Below, in pieces: positions 11,547-23,500 of a DNA stretch of 64,000 nt. This DNA is from Lunularia cruciata (Eukaryota; Streptophyta; Marchantiopsida; Lunulariales; Lunulariaceae): assembly GCA_948567375.1 (NCBI GenBank), contig OX419760.1, positions 55,118,001-55,182,000 of the forward strand. Direction: 5' to 3'. A program made the position numbers and the translations under genes. The first letter of the stretch is position 1, and every line of letters begins with the position of its first letter. The notes below the pieces were generated by a model, which was not told the origin of the DNA, made no database searches, and saw only the letters and a program-made list of their open reading frames with translations.

Positions 11547-13625
11547 TTGCAACGTGAAGAAGACAAACATTTGAAAGTCCCATCCACTTTTGATGAAACG
11601 AAACGAGAGGCGTTGGACTTTCAACTCCTTCACAAAGTGCAAGAAGCCCTACGAGAACTTGACCACAAGAAACATGAAGGTGGTTGGCAAGGCTACTTTG
11701 CATCCCCCTCTTCATCCAAGAAGAAGAAAGACTCAAGTGGCCAAACATATGCATTACGGCCCAGTACATCGACTTCCCCTAGAGCTGTAAAGGAAGTTGC
11801 GTCCTTAAAGAACTTTGTTTGAGAAAAGATAGCACGAACACTTACGGAAGAAGAGTGTAAACATCTTCTATGAACGATTCCTCAATTGTCCCAAAGGAAT
11901 TTTGAAGAACACATTGAAGGTGTTGATCCTAAATCTTCCAACCGGGTTGAAGTCGACACCTTCATATCAGAAATTGTCGAAGAAGACCCTACCTTGAATT
12001 TGATGAATTGGAATCCTTGGGCTGACAACACGGTGTCAATTCCAACCAATCCCTTGGTTCTGTCAAGTTCAATACTACCTCAGCCAATCCTAGTGCATCA
12101 AACGATGACCTCATTGCTTGTTACCCGACACGCCTATCAAAAGTATAAGAGGACAAAACAAGACCAAGACCTCAATGAATTCATTGAAGAATTTGAAGTC
12201 ATCTCCTTTGCTAACAAGGAGCATGACTTGGCGGATTGACTGAGAATTTTCCCAAGTCTGCTCCAAAAGAAAGCTCGGAGCTGGTACACCCATGTGACTC
12301 AAAAGAGGTTTGTACCAGTAGATTGGGCAGACTTGAGAAACAACTTCCTAGAACGATTCTGGGAGGTTGACTTTGACACTAGTGTCTTCTCGACACTCAA
12401 TGATTTAGACCGAGGCAAGAAGGAGAAGTTGAGAGACTACTCTGAGTGGTTCATGGCACTCTTGAACCGAGTTCCCAAGCAATCGGGAGTTGTGGGTTAC
12501 TCCGATGCCCAAGCCATTACTTGGTTCCTGGGAGGACTTTCACCAGATATCCGAATCTTTGCAAGAGAGAGGAATGAAACTTCTCTTGACAAAGTACTCA
12601 AACATGTCGCTCGTTACAAGGCGGTCCATTCTCACTCTGTCGGCAACCGAAGAAATTGGGAGAAGAAAGGCAAGAAGCCCAGATGGGGAGCTTCGTGCAA
12701 TACATCCCTTTCTTTGGAAGAATCCTCCACGTCTTCGAGCTCTTCTTTGGAATCCAAAGAAGAATCAAAGCCAAGACAAGTAAGAAGACGTGGGGGTAAG
12801 AAACCAGTGACTCCTCCAACAAAGAGTGTACATAAGGCGGATACCAAGCTGGATGCCCTCATCAAGGAGTTTTCAGATTTTAAGATCCAGATGATTGGGG
12901 CCAAAGACAGAAGGAAGGCCCCAACATTTGGCAGATCGAATGTATGGTGCACCGCATGTGGCAAGTCAGGCCATGCAAACACGGAATGCAATACCCGTAA
13001 TGCATTCCTGGTGCAGAAAATTGATTGGGTTCTGAGATGGAACCAAGACGAGGACAAAGAGGCTGTGTACCAAACGCAAGAGGTACAGCCTCAGGCTAGC
13101 ACATCGTACCAAGGTCCGAGGTTTGGACCAAGGGAGTATAACCCCAATGCTCCTCCACAAAGACCACCAATAAGCAACCAAAATTGACCTCAAAATGTTG
13201 CACCCGGAGCCTGTTACAATTGTTGCTCGATGAGACATTGGTCTCCAAATTGTCCGGAGCCAAGAAGGCAAATCGGGTATATTCCCCTATGTGGAAATTG
13301 TAAAGGATCGGGTCATACGGGTAACCAATGCCCGCACCCACCAAACCTGAAGCCACTTGTAAAATATGTACAGTCCTATGCTGAGCGTGCAGCAATTCAG
13401 GCGAAGGGAGATACAAATGTAAATTGCATCACGCTTGAGGAGAAGAGACCTCAAGAAGGGAGGCCAAAATTTCAAGGTTCGGCCTTGGAAGGGGAATGGC
13501 CGGACCTTGAAATTTTGAAGGTTGAGACACGTGCTATTAAGAAGAAGTGTGATCCTGAAGATTTGAGTATGACCTCGTCGTCTTCCAGAAAGGCAAAGAG
13601 ACTACACCCAAAGGCAATTCTTTAG
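11547..13625 (+). pseudogene. A2 gag
   Basis: A single frame runs 11547-13625 with stops at about 11820, 11871, 12237 and 13185. Capsid-like sequence at 12250-12650 includes LQKKARSWY and IRIFARERNETSLDKVLKHV. A low-complexity Ser/Lys/Arg linker follows. Three zinc knuckles of CX2CX4HX4C type lie at 12948-12995, 13212-13260 and 13294-13335. A coiled Lys/Glu stretch follows in another frame (13646-14095). The stops fit C-to-T or G-to-A changes (CGA to TGA, TGG to TGA). This is the structural protein of the particle; it is not translatable in full now. Confidence 0.85.
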
Positions 13626-13645
13626 CCAAGGAGGAAAAGATCCTC

Positions 13646-14860
13646 TTGAAAGCCAAAGCTAAAGCCTTGCAGAAAGAACTTAAGGAGGCACTACTCAGAA
13701 CTCGAGAATGGAGTTTGGAGGAGGAGACAAAGACAAAGTCTCTAGTTTTTCCGGCGGACATCCAATCCGAAGTAAAGGGTCTGATCCAAGCCAAGGTGGG
13801 CCAACCCGAGGAACCTTGGGTTAAGACCACTAGCAATCCCATCACCATTTTGAAGCGTCCCAAAGTCAAGATGGAACATGGAGAGACTTCGAACCCAAAG
13901 CCAAAGGCAAAGACGGTCAAATTGGGAGGAGTACCCCAATATGATATTGTAGCGGATTTGGCAGCCACAAATGCCAACGTTACATTCAAACAATTGTGGG
14001 AAGACAACAAGCTATTACAAGAAACAGCTGAATTTGGCCCTCAAGAAGGTGAGGTTGATGTCAAAGAAGGACTTGCCTGCTATTTATCATATTGAACAAG
14101 AAGATTTGGGATCTCCCAAGGTGGACGCAGAGATTGCAGGGTGCATGATCACATTGATACCCATTGATTTGGGGTCCGGTGTGAACGTCATGACCAAAGA
14201 TACTGCAAATTGACTTGGGTACCATACGTTTGAGCCAACACCCCGAGTTTTGAAATTTGTAGACCAAACCAGGCCTTTGGGCATGCTATCAAATATAACC
14301 ACAATCATTGGAAGGGTGCCCTTCAAGTTGAACTACATTGTGTTGCAACCAGTGACAAAGAATGGTTACCCTCTGTTGATCGGAAGACCCTGGTTGTACA
14401 GTGCTCAAGTTGTGGTGGATTGGCATCAGTAGAAGTTAAGATTCAAGGACATTTCGTCCAAAGATCAGAAGCTGGTGACTGTGAGTTGGACAAAAGTTCC
14501 CCACCTCGGGGAAACAAGTTCGTTGGAAGAGGAGGACGAATCCGAAGACTCATTGTCTTTGTCCTTGGATGAATCCAAAGACAAAGTCCAAGTGAACTAT
14601 TTGGAATGCTACGAGGTGGATGTCAAAGACGAAGATCCATATGACCTTGCCTCGGTTGAACTTGACTTGGAGGAAGGGGGTTTGATGGCAGCTTGCCTCA
14701 GGTTAAGCCGAGTAAGCCATGTTAAAGGAGTCATCAACCCCAATGACTGTCAAGATGTTGTATTGATTGAAGGAAAAAATTTAAAAATTTCAAAGACAAT
14801 CACTTCGGAGGAGTTGGCAGGATACACTGCCCTGTTCATAGAATTCTAGGATGTATTTGC
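13646..14860 (+). pseudogene. A2 gag-pol linker and aspartic protease
   Basis: 13646-14095 gives a Lys/Glu-rich linker in frame 2. The protease is in frame 0 at about 14090-14430. The active-site triad reads D-L-G in IDLGSGVNVM where D-S-G or D-T-G is expected, so it would be inactive. The flap-side motif LLIGRPWLY is present at 14376-14402. An acidic linker (14475-14849) leads to the RT. Stops at 14211, 14430 and 14847 match CAG-to-TAG or similar transitions. Confidence 0.75.
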
Positions 14861-14876
14861 CTGGTCTATTGATCAA

Positions 14877-16724
14877 ATGCCGGGTATTCCACAAGAATTT
14901 GGAGAACACCGGATTGATCTGGTTGAAGGTGCGGTTCCGGTTTGGCAGAGACAATACCGCCTAAACCCGAAGTACTCGCTTTTGGTGAAAGATGAAATCG
15001 ACAAGTACTTAGGGGCCGGAATCATCTTCCTTGTCTTAAGTAGTGAATGGGTCTCATCCATTGTCATTGTCCCAAAGAAGAAAATAGGGAAGATCCAAGT
15101 GTGCCAAGACTTCCGTAAGTTGAACGTTGTCACAAGGAAGGATCATCATCCCTTGCCTTTTACCGATACAATTTTAGATCAAGTAGCTGGTCATCCTTGT
15201 TATAGCTTTCTTGATGGATTTTCAGGGTACAATCAAGTATCCATTTGAGAAGAGGACAAGGATAAAACCACATTCACAACCGATTGGGGCACTTTCGCTT
15301 ACAATCAAATGCCCTTTGGGTTGTGTAATGCTCCCGCTACTTTCCAACGGATGATGAATTCAATCTTCAAAGATTTCTTGCACAAATTTGTGGAAGTCTT
15401 TATAGATGATTTTTGTGTGTTTGGGCAAAGAGATGTACATTTAGATTACCTTCACCAAACTTTTGAAAGGTGTCGTTTTGCCGGCTTGTCATTACACCCA
15501 AAGAAATGCTTCTTCGCAATGAAGGAGGGAATTCTTCTGGGGTATCGGGTGTCAAGCTGAGGTATTGAAGTTGATGTCAAGAAGGTTAAAGTAATCGCAG
15601 CTTTGGAATCCCCAAAGAACATCCGGGAGCTGAGAGCCTTCTTGGGACATGTTGGATACTACAGACGCTTCGTGTCAAATTATGTGGTGCTTGCTGCACC
15701 TCTTACAAAGCTTTTGAAGAAATCCGAGGACTATCTGTGGGAAGCAAATCAAGAAGAAGCTTTCCAGGTGTTGAAGGAGAAGCTGGTTGAAGCACCAGTT
15801 ATGAGGGCCCCAAATTGGGACGTCCCTTTTCATGTATATGTGGATACTTTGTCCATGGCCATCAGAGTTGTCTTAAGTCAGAAGGACGAAAAGAAGAAGG
15901 ACTACCCGGTGTATTATGCTAGCCAACAACTTTCAGTTTTTGAAAAGAACTATTCAACGACTGAAAGAGAAGCACTCAGAATGGTGTATGCCTGCAAGAA
16001 ATTTTGCCACTACCTGTTGGGATACAAATTTGTCTTCTATGTTGACCATTACGCATTGCAACATTTGGTCAAGAAGGCAGATTTGTCCGGGAAAATTGCA
16101 AGATGGATCTTGTTGTTACAAGAATTCATATATATTGTACAAGTAAGGAAGAGAGCTTTGCATTTGAATGCGGTCTTCCTATCTAGATTAGAAACTCAAG
16201 ACCAGGAGTGGGAAATTGATGATCGGTTCCCTGACAAAGAGTTATATCAATTATCAGCAATGCAAAGTACGAGGTATGCAACAAAATATCATTATTTGCA
16301 TACTCTCCATTGTCTTGAAGGGATGGAACCGGAGCAGAGGGCAGTCTTTCTCAGGAAAATAGGGCCGTACCAGCTCAAACACAACATTTTATTCAAGATG
16401 GGCGAAGATGAAGTACTTTGGCGATGCTTGGAGTCATACAAAGTAGGAGGAGTGATTGAATCTTTACACTCCGATGCATCGAGAGGACACTATGCTCTGA
16501 AGAATACTGTAAAGAAGATTCTTTTGGTAGGGTATTGGTGGCCTACAATGTACAAAGACGTGCATGCTCATATCCAAAGTTATGATGCTTGTCAAAGAAC
16601 GGGGAAGCCAACGGCTACTTCTCAATGGCCTTTGAGACCAATTTTGCCTTTGGCCCCATTTGAGAAATGGGGGATTGATTTTGTGGGTTCCATTCAACCA
16701 ATGACCCAAGTCACAAGAAAGTGA
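14877..16724 (+). pseudogene. A2 reverse transcriptase, RNase H and integrase N-terminus
   Basis: Frame 0 throughout, with stops at 15246, 15558 and 16722. The RT fingers and palm include IVIVPKKK, QDFRKLN, YSFLDGFSGYNQ, PFGLCNAPATFQRMM and the catalytic FIDDF (about 15400). The RT connection has LRAFLGHVGYYRRFV. RNase H begins at HVYVDT with YYASQQLS and TTEREAL. The integrase H2C2 finger (HYALKNTV... then YDACQRTGK) and the first core Asp (WGIDFVG, 16670-16690) follow. Apart from three single-codon stops the polyprotein is well preserved, so A2 is fairly young. Confidence 0.9.
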
Positions 16725-17515
16725 TACATTTTGGTTTGCACTGACTATGCTACCAAGATGGCAAAGCTGAAGCAACTCGCAGAGATGATGCTGAAATTGT
16801 GGCGGAATTTTTGTTTCAAAACATCATCTCCCAACATGGGTGTCCTCTGGAATTGGTCATTGACCAAGGAACACACTTTTTGAACTCTGTAATAGAGGCA
16901 TTAACCAAGTACTTTCAGATTAAACATCGGAAGATGACTCCTTATAACCCAAAAGCAAATGGCTTCACGGAAAAGGCGAATGGGTTACTTTGCAAAATTT
17001 TGAATAAGGTGACTATCAATTATGCCGATGATTGGGATACAAAATTACCAGACACGTTGTGGGCATATCAAATGATAGAAAAGATTACAACCAAGCAAAC
17101 TCCATACTTCTTGACATATGGCTTGCATCCCATACTACCAATTGAATTTGAAGTACCAACACATCGGATTCTTTGTGAAGAACAACTGTCGGAGGAAGAA
17201 AGTCAGGATCTTCGGATTCATCAACTGCTGTGGTTAGAAGAGAAAAGAGACAATGCAATGCAAACCATGAAGGAAGTAAAAGCACAAAGGAAAGTCAGGC
17301 ACGATAAGCATATCAAGCCTATGTCTGTACATGAAGGAGATTTGGTTTTGTTATATGACAATTGCCAAATATTTTTTCCAGGCAAGTTACATTTAAGATG
17401 GATGGGTCCCTATCAAGTTCTTCATCTTTATGAAAATGGGTCCATGCAGCTTGTAGACCTGGAGGGCAATCCTTTTGCCACTCGGGTAAACGGGTAAACG
17501 GGTAAACGGTTTGGA
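16725..17515 (+). pseudogene. A2 integrase core and C-terminus (shifted frame)
   Basis: After a stop at 16722 the integrase passes into frame 2; the open stretch is 16799-17497. The second and third catalytic acids are visible in VIDQGTHFLN and in NPKANGFTEKANG. The C-terminal GDLVLLYD and LRWMGPYQVL motifs match the usual gypsy integrase end. There is no chromodomain, unlike families B and C. The ORF is ended early by a triplicated GGGTAAAC unit at 17484-17507. Confidence 0.85.
17484..17507 (+). repeat. GGGTAAAC x3 at the end of A2 integrase
   Basis: Three perfect tandem 8-mers. Two extra copies add 16 bp, shift the frame and create a stop within them. A single unit would let the frame run on towards 17550. 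Confidence 0.85.
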
Positions 17516-17580
17516 GATATTGGAACATAGACTCGGAAGTCTCTAAGATACCCAAGGTCTATGTTTGCGGGGATGCTCAC

Positions 17581-17597
17581 ATTTGAAGGAGGGGGTA
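17581..17597 (+). promoter_or_regulatory. A2 polypurine tract
   Basis: GAAGGAGGGGGTA ends directly at the TGTGGTGCC start of the 3' LTR, which is the usual plus-strand priming position. Confidence 0.8.
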
Positions 17598-19741
17598 TGT
17601 GGTGCCCACATTTTTTGTTTTTTTCAAAATAGAGAAGAAGAAGTGTATAGAGAAGTTGGATTGTGCTTGTATGGTTGAAGAAGGCAAAGAAAAGAGTCTT
17701 CGGGATGAAACCCAAGGTAAAGTGACTTTGGGTCATAAGGCGAAGTACTCAGATATGCCCTATCATCATACAACCCAAATTAAGGAGTCTCCTTATTGGG
17801 GGGGAGCTCAACCCGAGGCAAAGACAATGTAACAACCTTTTGTCGAGGCAAGAAATTCAAGAAAGGACCATTCAAAACTGGCGGCCCATACGCGTGAAGT
17901 ACAATTGATAGTGACAGGCGCATGCAAGAGGTATGATTTCTTGGTAGAAACTCAAATTGAAGAGAGACAAAGAAAGCACGACTCTATAAAAATCGGGCTA
18001 ACAACAAAGCAATGTCAAGCAATTTTCCTTTGCTGTTGAGAAGTCATCTTGCAGGTGATTGTGGGAAGGGAAATAGAGTTGAAGACGCGCTAGTGTGTAG
18101 AGGAGAATTCAAGAGAGTGAAACCAAGAGACAGTGAGAAAGCAGGAGAGATGGGAGGAGGAAAGAAGAACTCCAAATTCACAATGAAGAATCCTACGATT
18201 CGGAGGTTAGATGTGATCATGAGAATCGAAGTCTTGAGCCGACTTCGGATCACTTTCTTGGCATGGAACTGGAATGTCAGTTTTCTAGGTTTCATGATGG
18301 AGATAATCAAGAGTAAGTGTCTCAATGGTCCCGAGGAAGAGAGGAAGAGAGGAAATCCGGCTTGCTGGACGGAGTCCGATTGGAGATTAGTGCTTGAGAG
18401 AGAGGCAGGCGCGGAGTAGGGTGCCACATTCTTGGGTAAGGGAGAAGTAGTAGAAGAGACTCAAGAAGTGAGGGATGCTTTCTCTTCAAAGAGAACAAAG
18501 AATGGGTATAAGGTTGAGAGTTACAAGGATCTAGTGAAGAGAGGGATCGTGAGTGCTCTCATGGCAATCCTAAAGCCAAAGAGAACGAATTATGTGATGA
18601 AACACCAAGCAATGTTCTTCCATAAGCTGTTTGTAGGAGAACCGATTAATTGGGTGAGGTGCTTCCATGGGAGGACAAGACAGATGGTGTGGAATTTGTG
18701 GGATAAGTTGCCTCCACACTACATCGTGCCATTTGCAGCACACTTCTACCTTGGGTTGAATTTGCTCAATACGGCAGAGCAAAACCAAATGGCATCTCAC
18801 TTCCATCCCAACTTGAGAAGAGAAGTTGACATGGAGGAAAAGCAGTACATTCTTCAAATCCAAAGCACGGATGAGTACTACACAAGACGGGTAAGAGCGT
18901 GGAGATAGAAGCGAGTACTCTAAAGTAGAAGAAGCGGAGTCGGCAAGGGGAAGCCAAAGACAAGACAAGACCTCAGAAAGTCAGGAGAGGAAACCCAAGG
19001 AAAGGCATAGTGGTGATCGCGATGTCAGACAAAGACTTGGAGGCCAAAGCCGAGTGCAAGTCTGAAGACTCGGAACGTGAGGAAGAACCGGAGCTCACGC
19101 TGCAAAGTGGAGATACGAGTAGCGATAGTGATGAAGGTGGAGAGATGACGTCGGTACCAACTGCTACTGAAGAAGAAGAAGAAGTTCGGGTGGAGCTCAA
19201 AGAAGAAAATACTGAGAAGTTGGAGGATGAGATACCCAAGCCTATTGGATTCCGCAGCCTTGATCTTCATTCCGTGTGTTTGATCCTGAGTGAAGTGCAA
19301 TCAAAGCAATGCATTGATAGATCTAAGAGGAATTGTAGTGTTGGTAGTATTTTGCATTTGTGAGTGCAGTGCAAGGTTGATGTGAAGCAATTTTGATCGA
19401 GGAAGTTGTGCCTTTAGTGGAGGGGTGGAACACAATTCTGAGGTGAAGTTGTTTTGCAGTGAAGTGCCATTTTTGGGAGAGCCTGAATCATCACAATCAA
19501 GATTGTTTGGAAAGATTTGATGGAGTTGTGACTATGGAGTGCTAATTTATGACAAGACTACGAATCAGTGCTTGTTACTCTCTTCTGGGTGTGGTGTCTA
19601 CCTGAGAGATTAAAGACGCAACCAAGAAGAACTGCAATTGTTACTTTGACTTTGTATTTGGACATTTCTGATTTGTATCTATGCGGGAACAAACTGTACT
19701 TACCCGATTATCGCAAAAGTGATATTTGCCGGGTTATCACA
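17598..19741 (+). repeat. A2 3' LTR (2144 bp)
   Basis: It starts TGTGGTGCCCACATTTTTTG and ends GGGTTATCACA. A good TATA box, TATAAAAA, lies at 17985-17992. The first ATG of the LTR reading frame (18012) is 27 nt after the start of that box; the same 27-nt spacing is seen in A3. A deletion joins the acidic coding region (about 19240) to the untranslated tail. Confidence 0.92.
18012..18908 (+). pseudogene. LTR-encoded protein of family A, 3' LTR copy
   Basis: Same protein as 9525-10835. It is interrupted by TAG at 18417-18419, where the 5' LTR has CAG. A 1-bp deletion near 18890, relative to the 5' LTR, ends the frame at 18906-18908, and the acidic part continues in another frame (19010-19240). 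Because the defects differ between the two LTRs, the frame at both positions was probably open when A2 inserted. Confidence 0.7.
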
Positions 19742-20083
19742 GACACACTACTTCCTCTAGTGGAATTTTCTTACAACAATTGGGTGAATGCATCTATGAA
19801 ACTCACACTGTTCTTCCTCATGTATGGTGAACTCCCTTTCACACTTTTGAGCTTGGTGAAGGTTAGCCCAATGGCAACCAAAGTTGATGTTGTCAATGCT
19901 TTTGTGTCTTGAATCCAACAAGGCATGAGAAGTGCCAAGAACATGTTGTGGATAGCCTAAAATCACCAAAAGCAATATGTAGATGCACATTGTCAACATA
20001 TGGAGTTTAAAGTTGGGGATCAAGTGTGCATGTCTATACCAACATTATGTTGGTTAGCCTATGTAAGTTCAAACCCTGCTTCA
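19742..20083 (+). pseudogene. B1 integrase relic, C-terminal half of the core
   Basis: The chromovirus frame resumes after A2: LLPLVEFSYNNWVNAS, then LMYGELPF, then QQGMRSAKN, and HQKQYVDAHCQHMEFKVGDQ. This is the standard segment from the integrase YNN motif to the GDxV motif. A solo family-B LTR interrupts it at 20083. Confidence 0.8.
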
Positions 20084-20318
20084 TGTAATATCAATAGTTA
20101 GACATATGATCTAGAGGTGAAATTTAGTTTGGTAACATTTGGAAGGATTTTATACATGATGGACTAAATAGATCAGATAGAGGTATCACCAAAAGAGTAC
20201 TTCTTATAATAGGGATACAAATAAAACAGACTTGAAGACCTTAGAACCAATAGCTAGACATATGATCTAGAGGCAAAATTTGATTTGGTAACATCTAGAA
20301 AGATGTTACACATGATAG

Positions 20319-20365
20319 AATAAATAGATCAGAAAGAGGTATCACCTCTTTCTGATCTATTTATT
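20319..20365. repeat. Perfect 22-bp inverted repeat with 3-nt loop
   Basis: The left arm 20319-20340 (AATAAATAGATCAGAAAGAGGT) and right arm 20344-20365 are exact reverse complements separated by ATC. It sits at the end of the second copy of a duplicated LTR segment. The first copy continues into ordinary LTR sequence at this point, so the palindrome is secondary. Confidence 0.95.
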
Positions 20366-20586
20366 TACTTCTACTAATAGATCAGAAACCAAAATATGCC
20401 TAAGATCTTGAGAGGCAATTTTGAGGGCCTAAACGGATGAATTAGACCTAAAAAATATACAAAATTTCCCAAGGAAGAAAAGGCTAAGAGGAGGGAAAGG
20501 CTAGCCTTCCTTCCCCCTATTTGTCTCATCAAGAGCTTTCCAACTATACTTCACCCATGCAATTTTGAGATTCCTACAAGAAGATT

Positions 20587-23500
20587 TGTGACAACCCAAC
20601 AAATATCACTTTTGCGGTAATCAGGTAAGTAAAGTTTGTTCCCACAAAGATACTGGTCAGAATTGGTCAAAAATGAAGCAAATAATAATAATTGCAATTC
20701 TTCTTGGTTGCGTATTTAATCTCTCAGGTAGAAACCATACCTAGGAGAGAGTAACAAGCACTGATTTGCAGTCTTGTCACAAATTCACACTCCTTAATCA
20801 CAACACCTTCAATTCTTTCCAAACAATCTTGATTATGATGATTCAGGCTCTCCCTAAAATGGCACTTCATTGCAAAACTACTTCGCTTCAGAATTGTGTT
20901 CCACCTCTCCACAGAAGGCACAACTTTCTTGATCAAAATTGCTTCACATCAACTTTGCACTGCACTCACAAATGCAGAATACTACCAACACTACAATTCC
21001 TCTCAGATTTGTCAAGGCATTGCTTTGATTGCACTTCACTTAGGATCAAACACACAGAATGAAGATCAAGGCTGTGGAATTCAACATCCAACAAGCACAC
21101 TAACTTGCACTCCAAATTTCTCCACACACTCACAAACACAATCACAATGTTGATACTCGGAATCAAGCTCAAGCAACAAGCACTGGTTCACAGCACTTCG
21201 CTTTATCTATTGTCAGAAATTATGAGCATTGAACAACATATGACTGCAAATGCCACTCTTAAATAGTGAAGCAAATGATAGTTATCTTTCTAATGTACCG
21301 CTTCCTAACAACTCTACAAACTTGTAGATCCAAAATGACAATGCACCTCTTCATATCTGCCCCTTCAAATCTTAAATCTGTTACTAATCCAATCTGATAT
21401 CTACTTCTTCTTTGGCTTTCAAACCCAAACCTGAAGTAACTTTACTTCCTACTACTCTTTCCTTGGGTTTCACAACTCCTAATTCCTCTACCAAATCTAA
21501 CAATTCTCTTTCTTGATCAGAAATTCCACTAGTGGGTAATCTATCTAACTCCTTATCTCCCGACCCACTCTTCTCTAATGTCTCCAATGGTAACTCTGAA
21601 GACATTTGCACTCCTACTTCATCTACTTTGGGTTTTGCTCTAACATCCTTCCAAATTTTATCTATCTCTAATTCCACTAAGTCTAATCTAATTGTGATAT
21701 TGTCTTCTACTTCCAATATCTTCCTATCTACACGAGTTCTGAGACCGATCAACAAAGCATTCAAGTTTGTGTCCTTTGCATGTCTCCTCCTTGTCTCCTG
21801 CACCAATAACTTCAACTCGTGCAGCCTTGTCTCTTCAATATGCACATTGGCCTCTGTACTCAGCATCTCATTCATCCGGATTACAATCTCCTTCAATGGC
21901 TCCAATCTCATTTTCCTCTCTTGTTCTTGATATGCAATCTTCTTGGTACATTGCCAATTCTGCTTCAAACTCGGCTTTCACAACCTCCTTCTTCTTCTCC
22001 TTCTGTACAATCTTCTCCTCCTAATTACAAAGTAACTCTCTCAACCTCTCTTCTTCTCTATATCGAACTATCAACTCTTGTTGCCACAACTGCTTCTTCT
22101 CTTCTACACTCTCCATCACTCGATCAAGCTCTTGTTCCTTCTTGGCTACTCTTGCCATAACATGGATTATCTCTAATCTCGAGTCAGCAAATTGCTGCTT
22201 CAAGATTTCATACTCAACTACTTGTCTTTCCCTTGCTATAACACTCTACTCTATCAACTCCTCTCGATTCCTTGCCTCTCTCTTCAAGTTCTCAATTACT
22301 TGATTTTGTACTACTGCATCTACTCGTAGTACTTCCCTTTCCTCCTCTCCTCGGATTATTCTCTTCTTCAATTTTGAGTTCTCTTCTTCCAATCGGGCTA
22401 ACACCTACAACACAGTCTTCACCTCCGGACTCTTTCACTGCATCTCCTTCTTCTTGTGATCTAACTTCACCAATAAGGGACACATAATCTCCCATAGGTG
22501 CTCCACTCCTTCACTCATGGCTACTTTGACTTGCAAAGTGATCTCCTTCTTTATCTCTTCTTCTCTCGATACTTGCCTTCTTAGTTGCAGCCGTCATAAC
22601 AGAATAGACACTTCACTTCCTGAACTTGCATTCTCCTCTTCTCTTACCTTGCTTGGACCCACTTCACACTTCACCTTTTGCCTGGAACAAACTCCTCTTT
22701 GAATGGTAACTTTTCTCTCCTCCTGCTCTGGCACTTCATCTTCTAACTTCATATTACCTTCCTCCTCTATCTCCATCCTAGCTTCTTCTTCTTCTACGGG
22801 TACCGATGTCATCTCTCCTCCATTGTTGCTGTCACTACTTGTGTCTCTACTTTGCAGTGTGAGCTCGGGTTCTTCTCTTTCCGAGTCTTTGGACTTGCAC
22901 TTGGCTTCGCCTTCCGATTATTCCTCCGATGATGCTAGTACCACCATACTTTTCCTTAGGTTTACCCTTTTGGTCTTCCGAGGTCTTATTTTCTTGATGT
23001 CTTCTCCCTCTCCTTGTTGACTCCTCTTCTTCAACTTCGGAGTACTCACGTCCACTTGCACACTCTTCTCCATCTACGCGTAGTACTCATCGTTGCTCCT
23101 GATTTGAAGAATGTACTGCTGTTCTTCCGCATTGACTTCTTTTCTTAAGTTGGGATGGAAATGCAACACCATTCTATTACGCTCTGCCGCATTGAGCAAG
23201 TTCAGCCCCAGATAAAAATGCGCTGCAAATGGCACAATGTAATGCGAAGGCGATTTATCCCGCAAATTCCACACCATCTATCGTGTTTGCCCATGGAAGC
23301 ACTTTGACCAGTTAATCGGCTCTCCTACAAACATCTTATGGAAGAACACCGCTTGGTGCTTCATCACATAAGTCGTTCTCTTTGGCTTCATTATCACCAT
23401 GAGAGCACTCATCATCCCTTGCTTGACAGGATCCTTATAACTCTCTACTTTGTACCCATTCTTTGTGCGCTTCAAAGAAAATGGGTTTCTTCTGCTACTT

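Larger units (their letters stand above)
8988..19741 (+). mobile_element. Complete family-A Ty3/gypsy element (A2) with long coding LTRs
   Basis: A 10.75-kb element with LTRs 8988-11410 and 17598-19741. It has TGTGGTGC...TCACA ends and flanks GACAT (8983-8987) and GACAC (19742-19746), a 5-bp duplication with one change. The primer site at 11418-11435 matches the plant Asp-tRNA 3' end. It carries gag with zinc knuckles, protease, RT with FIDDF, RNase H and a DDE integrase without a chromodomain, then a polypurine tract. The Asp-tRNA primer and xIDDF motif suit the non-chromovirus Athila/Tat branch; this placement is inference. Gag and pol are broken by stops and at least two frame changes, so the copy is non-autonomous today. 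Confidence 0.92.
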
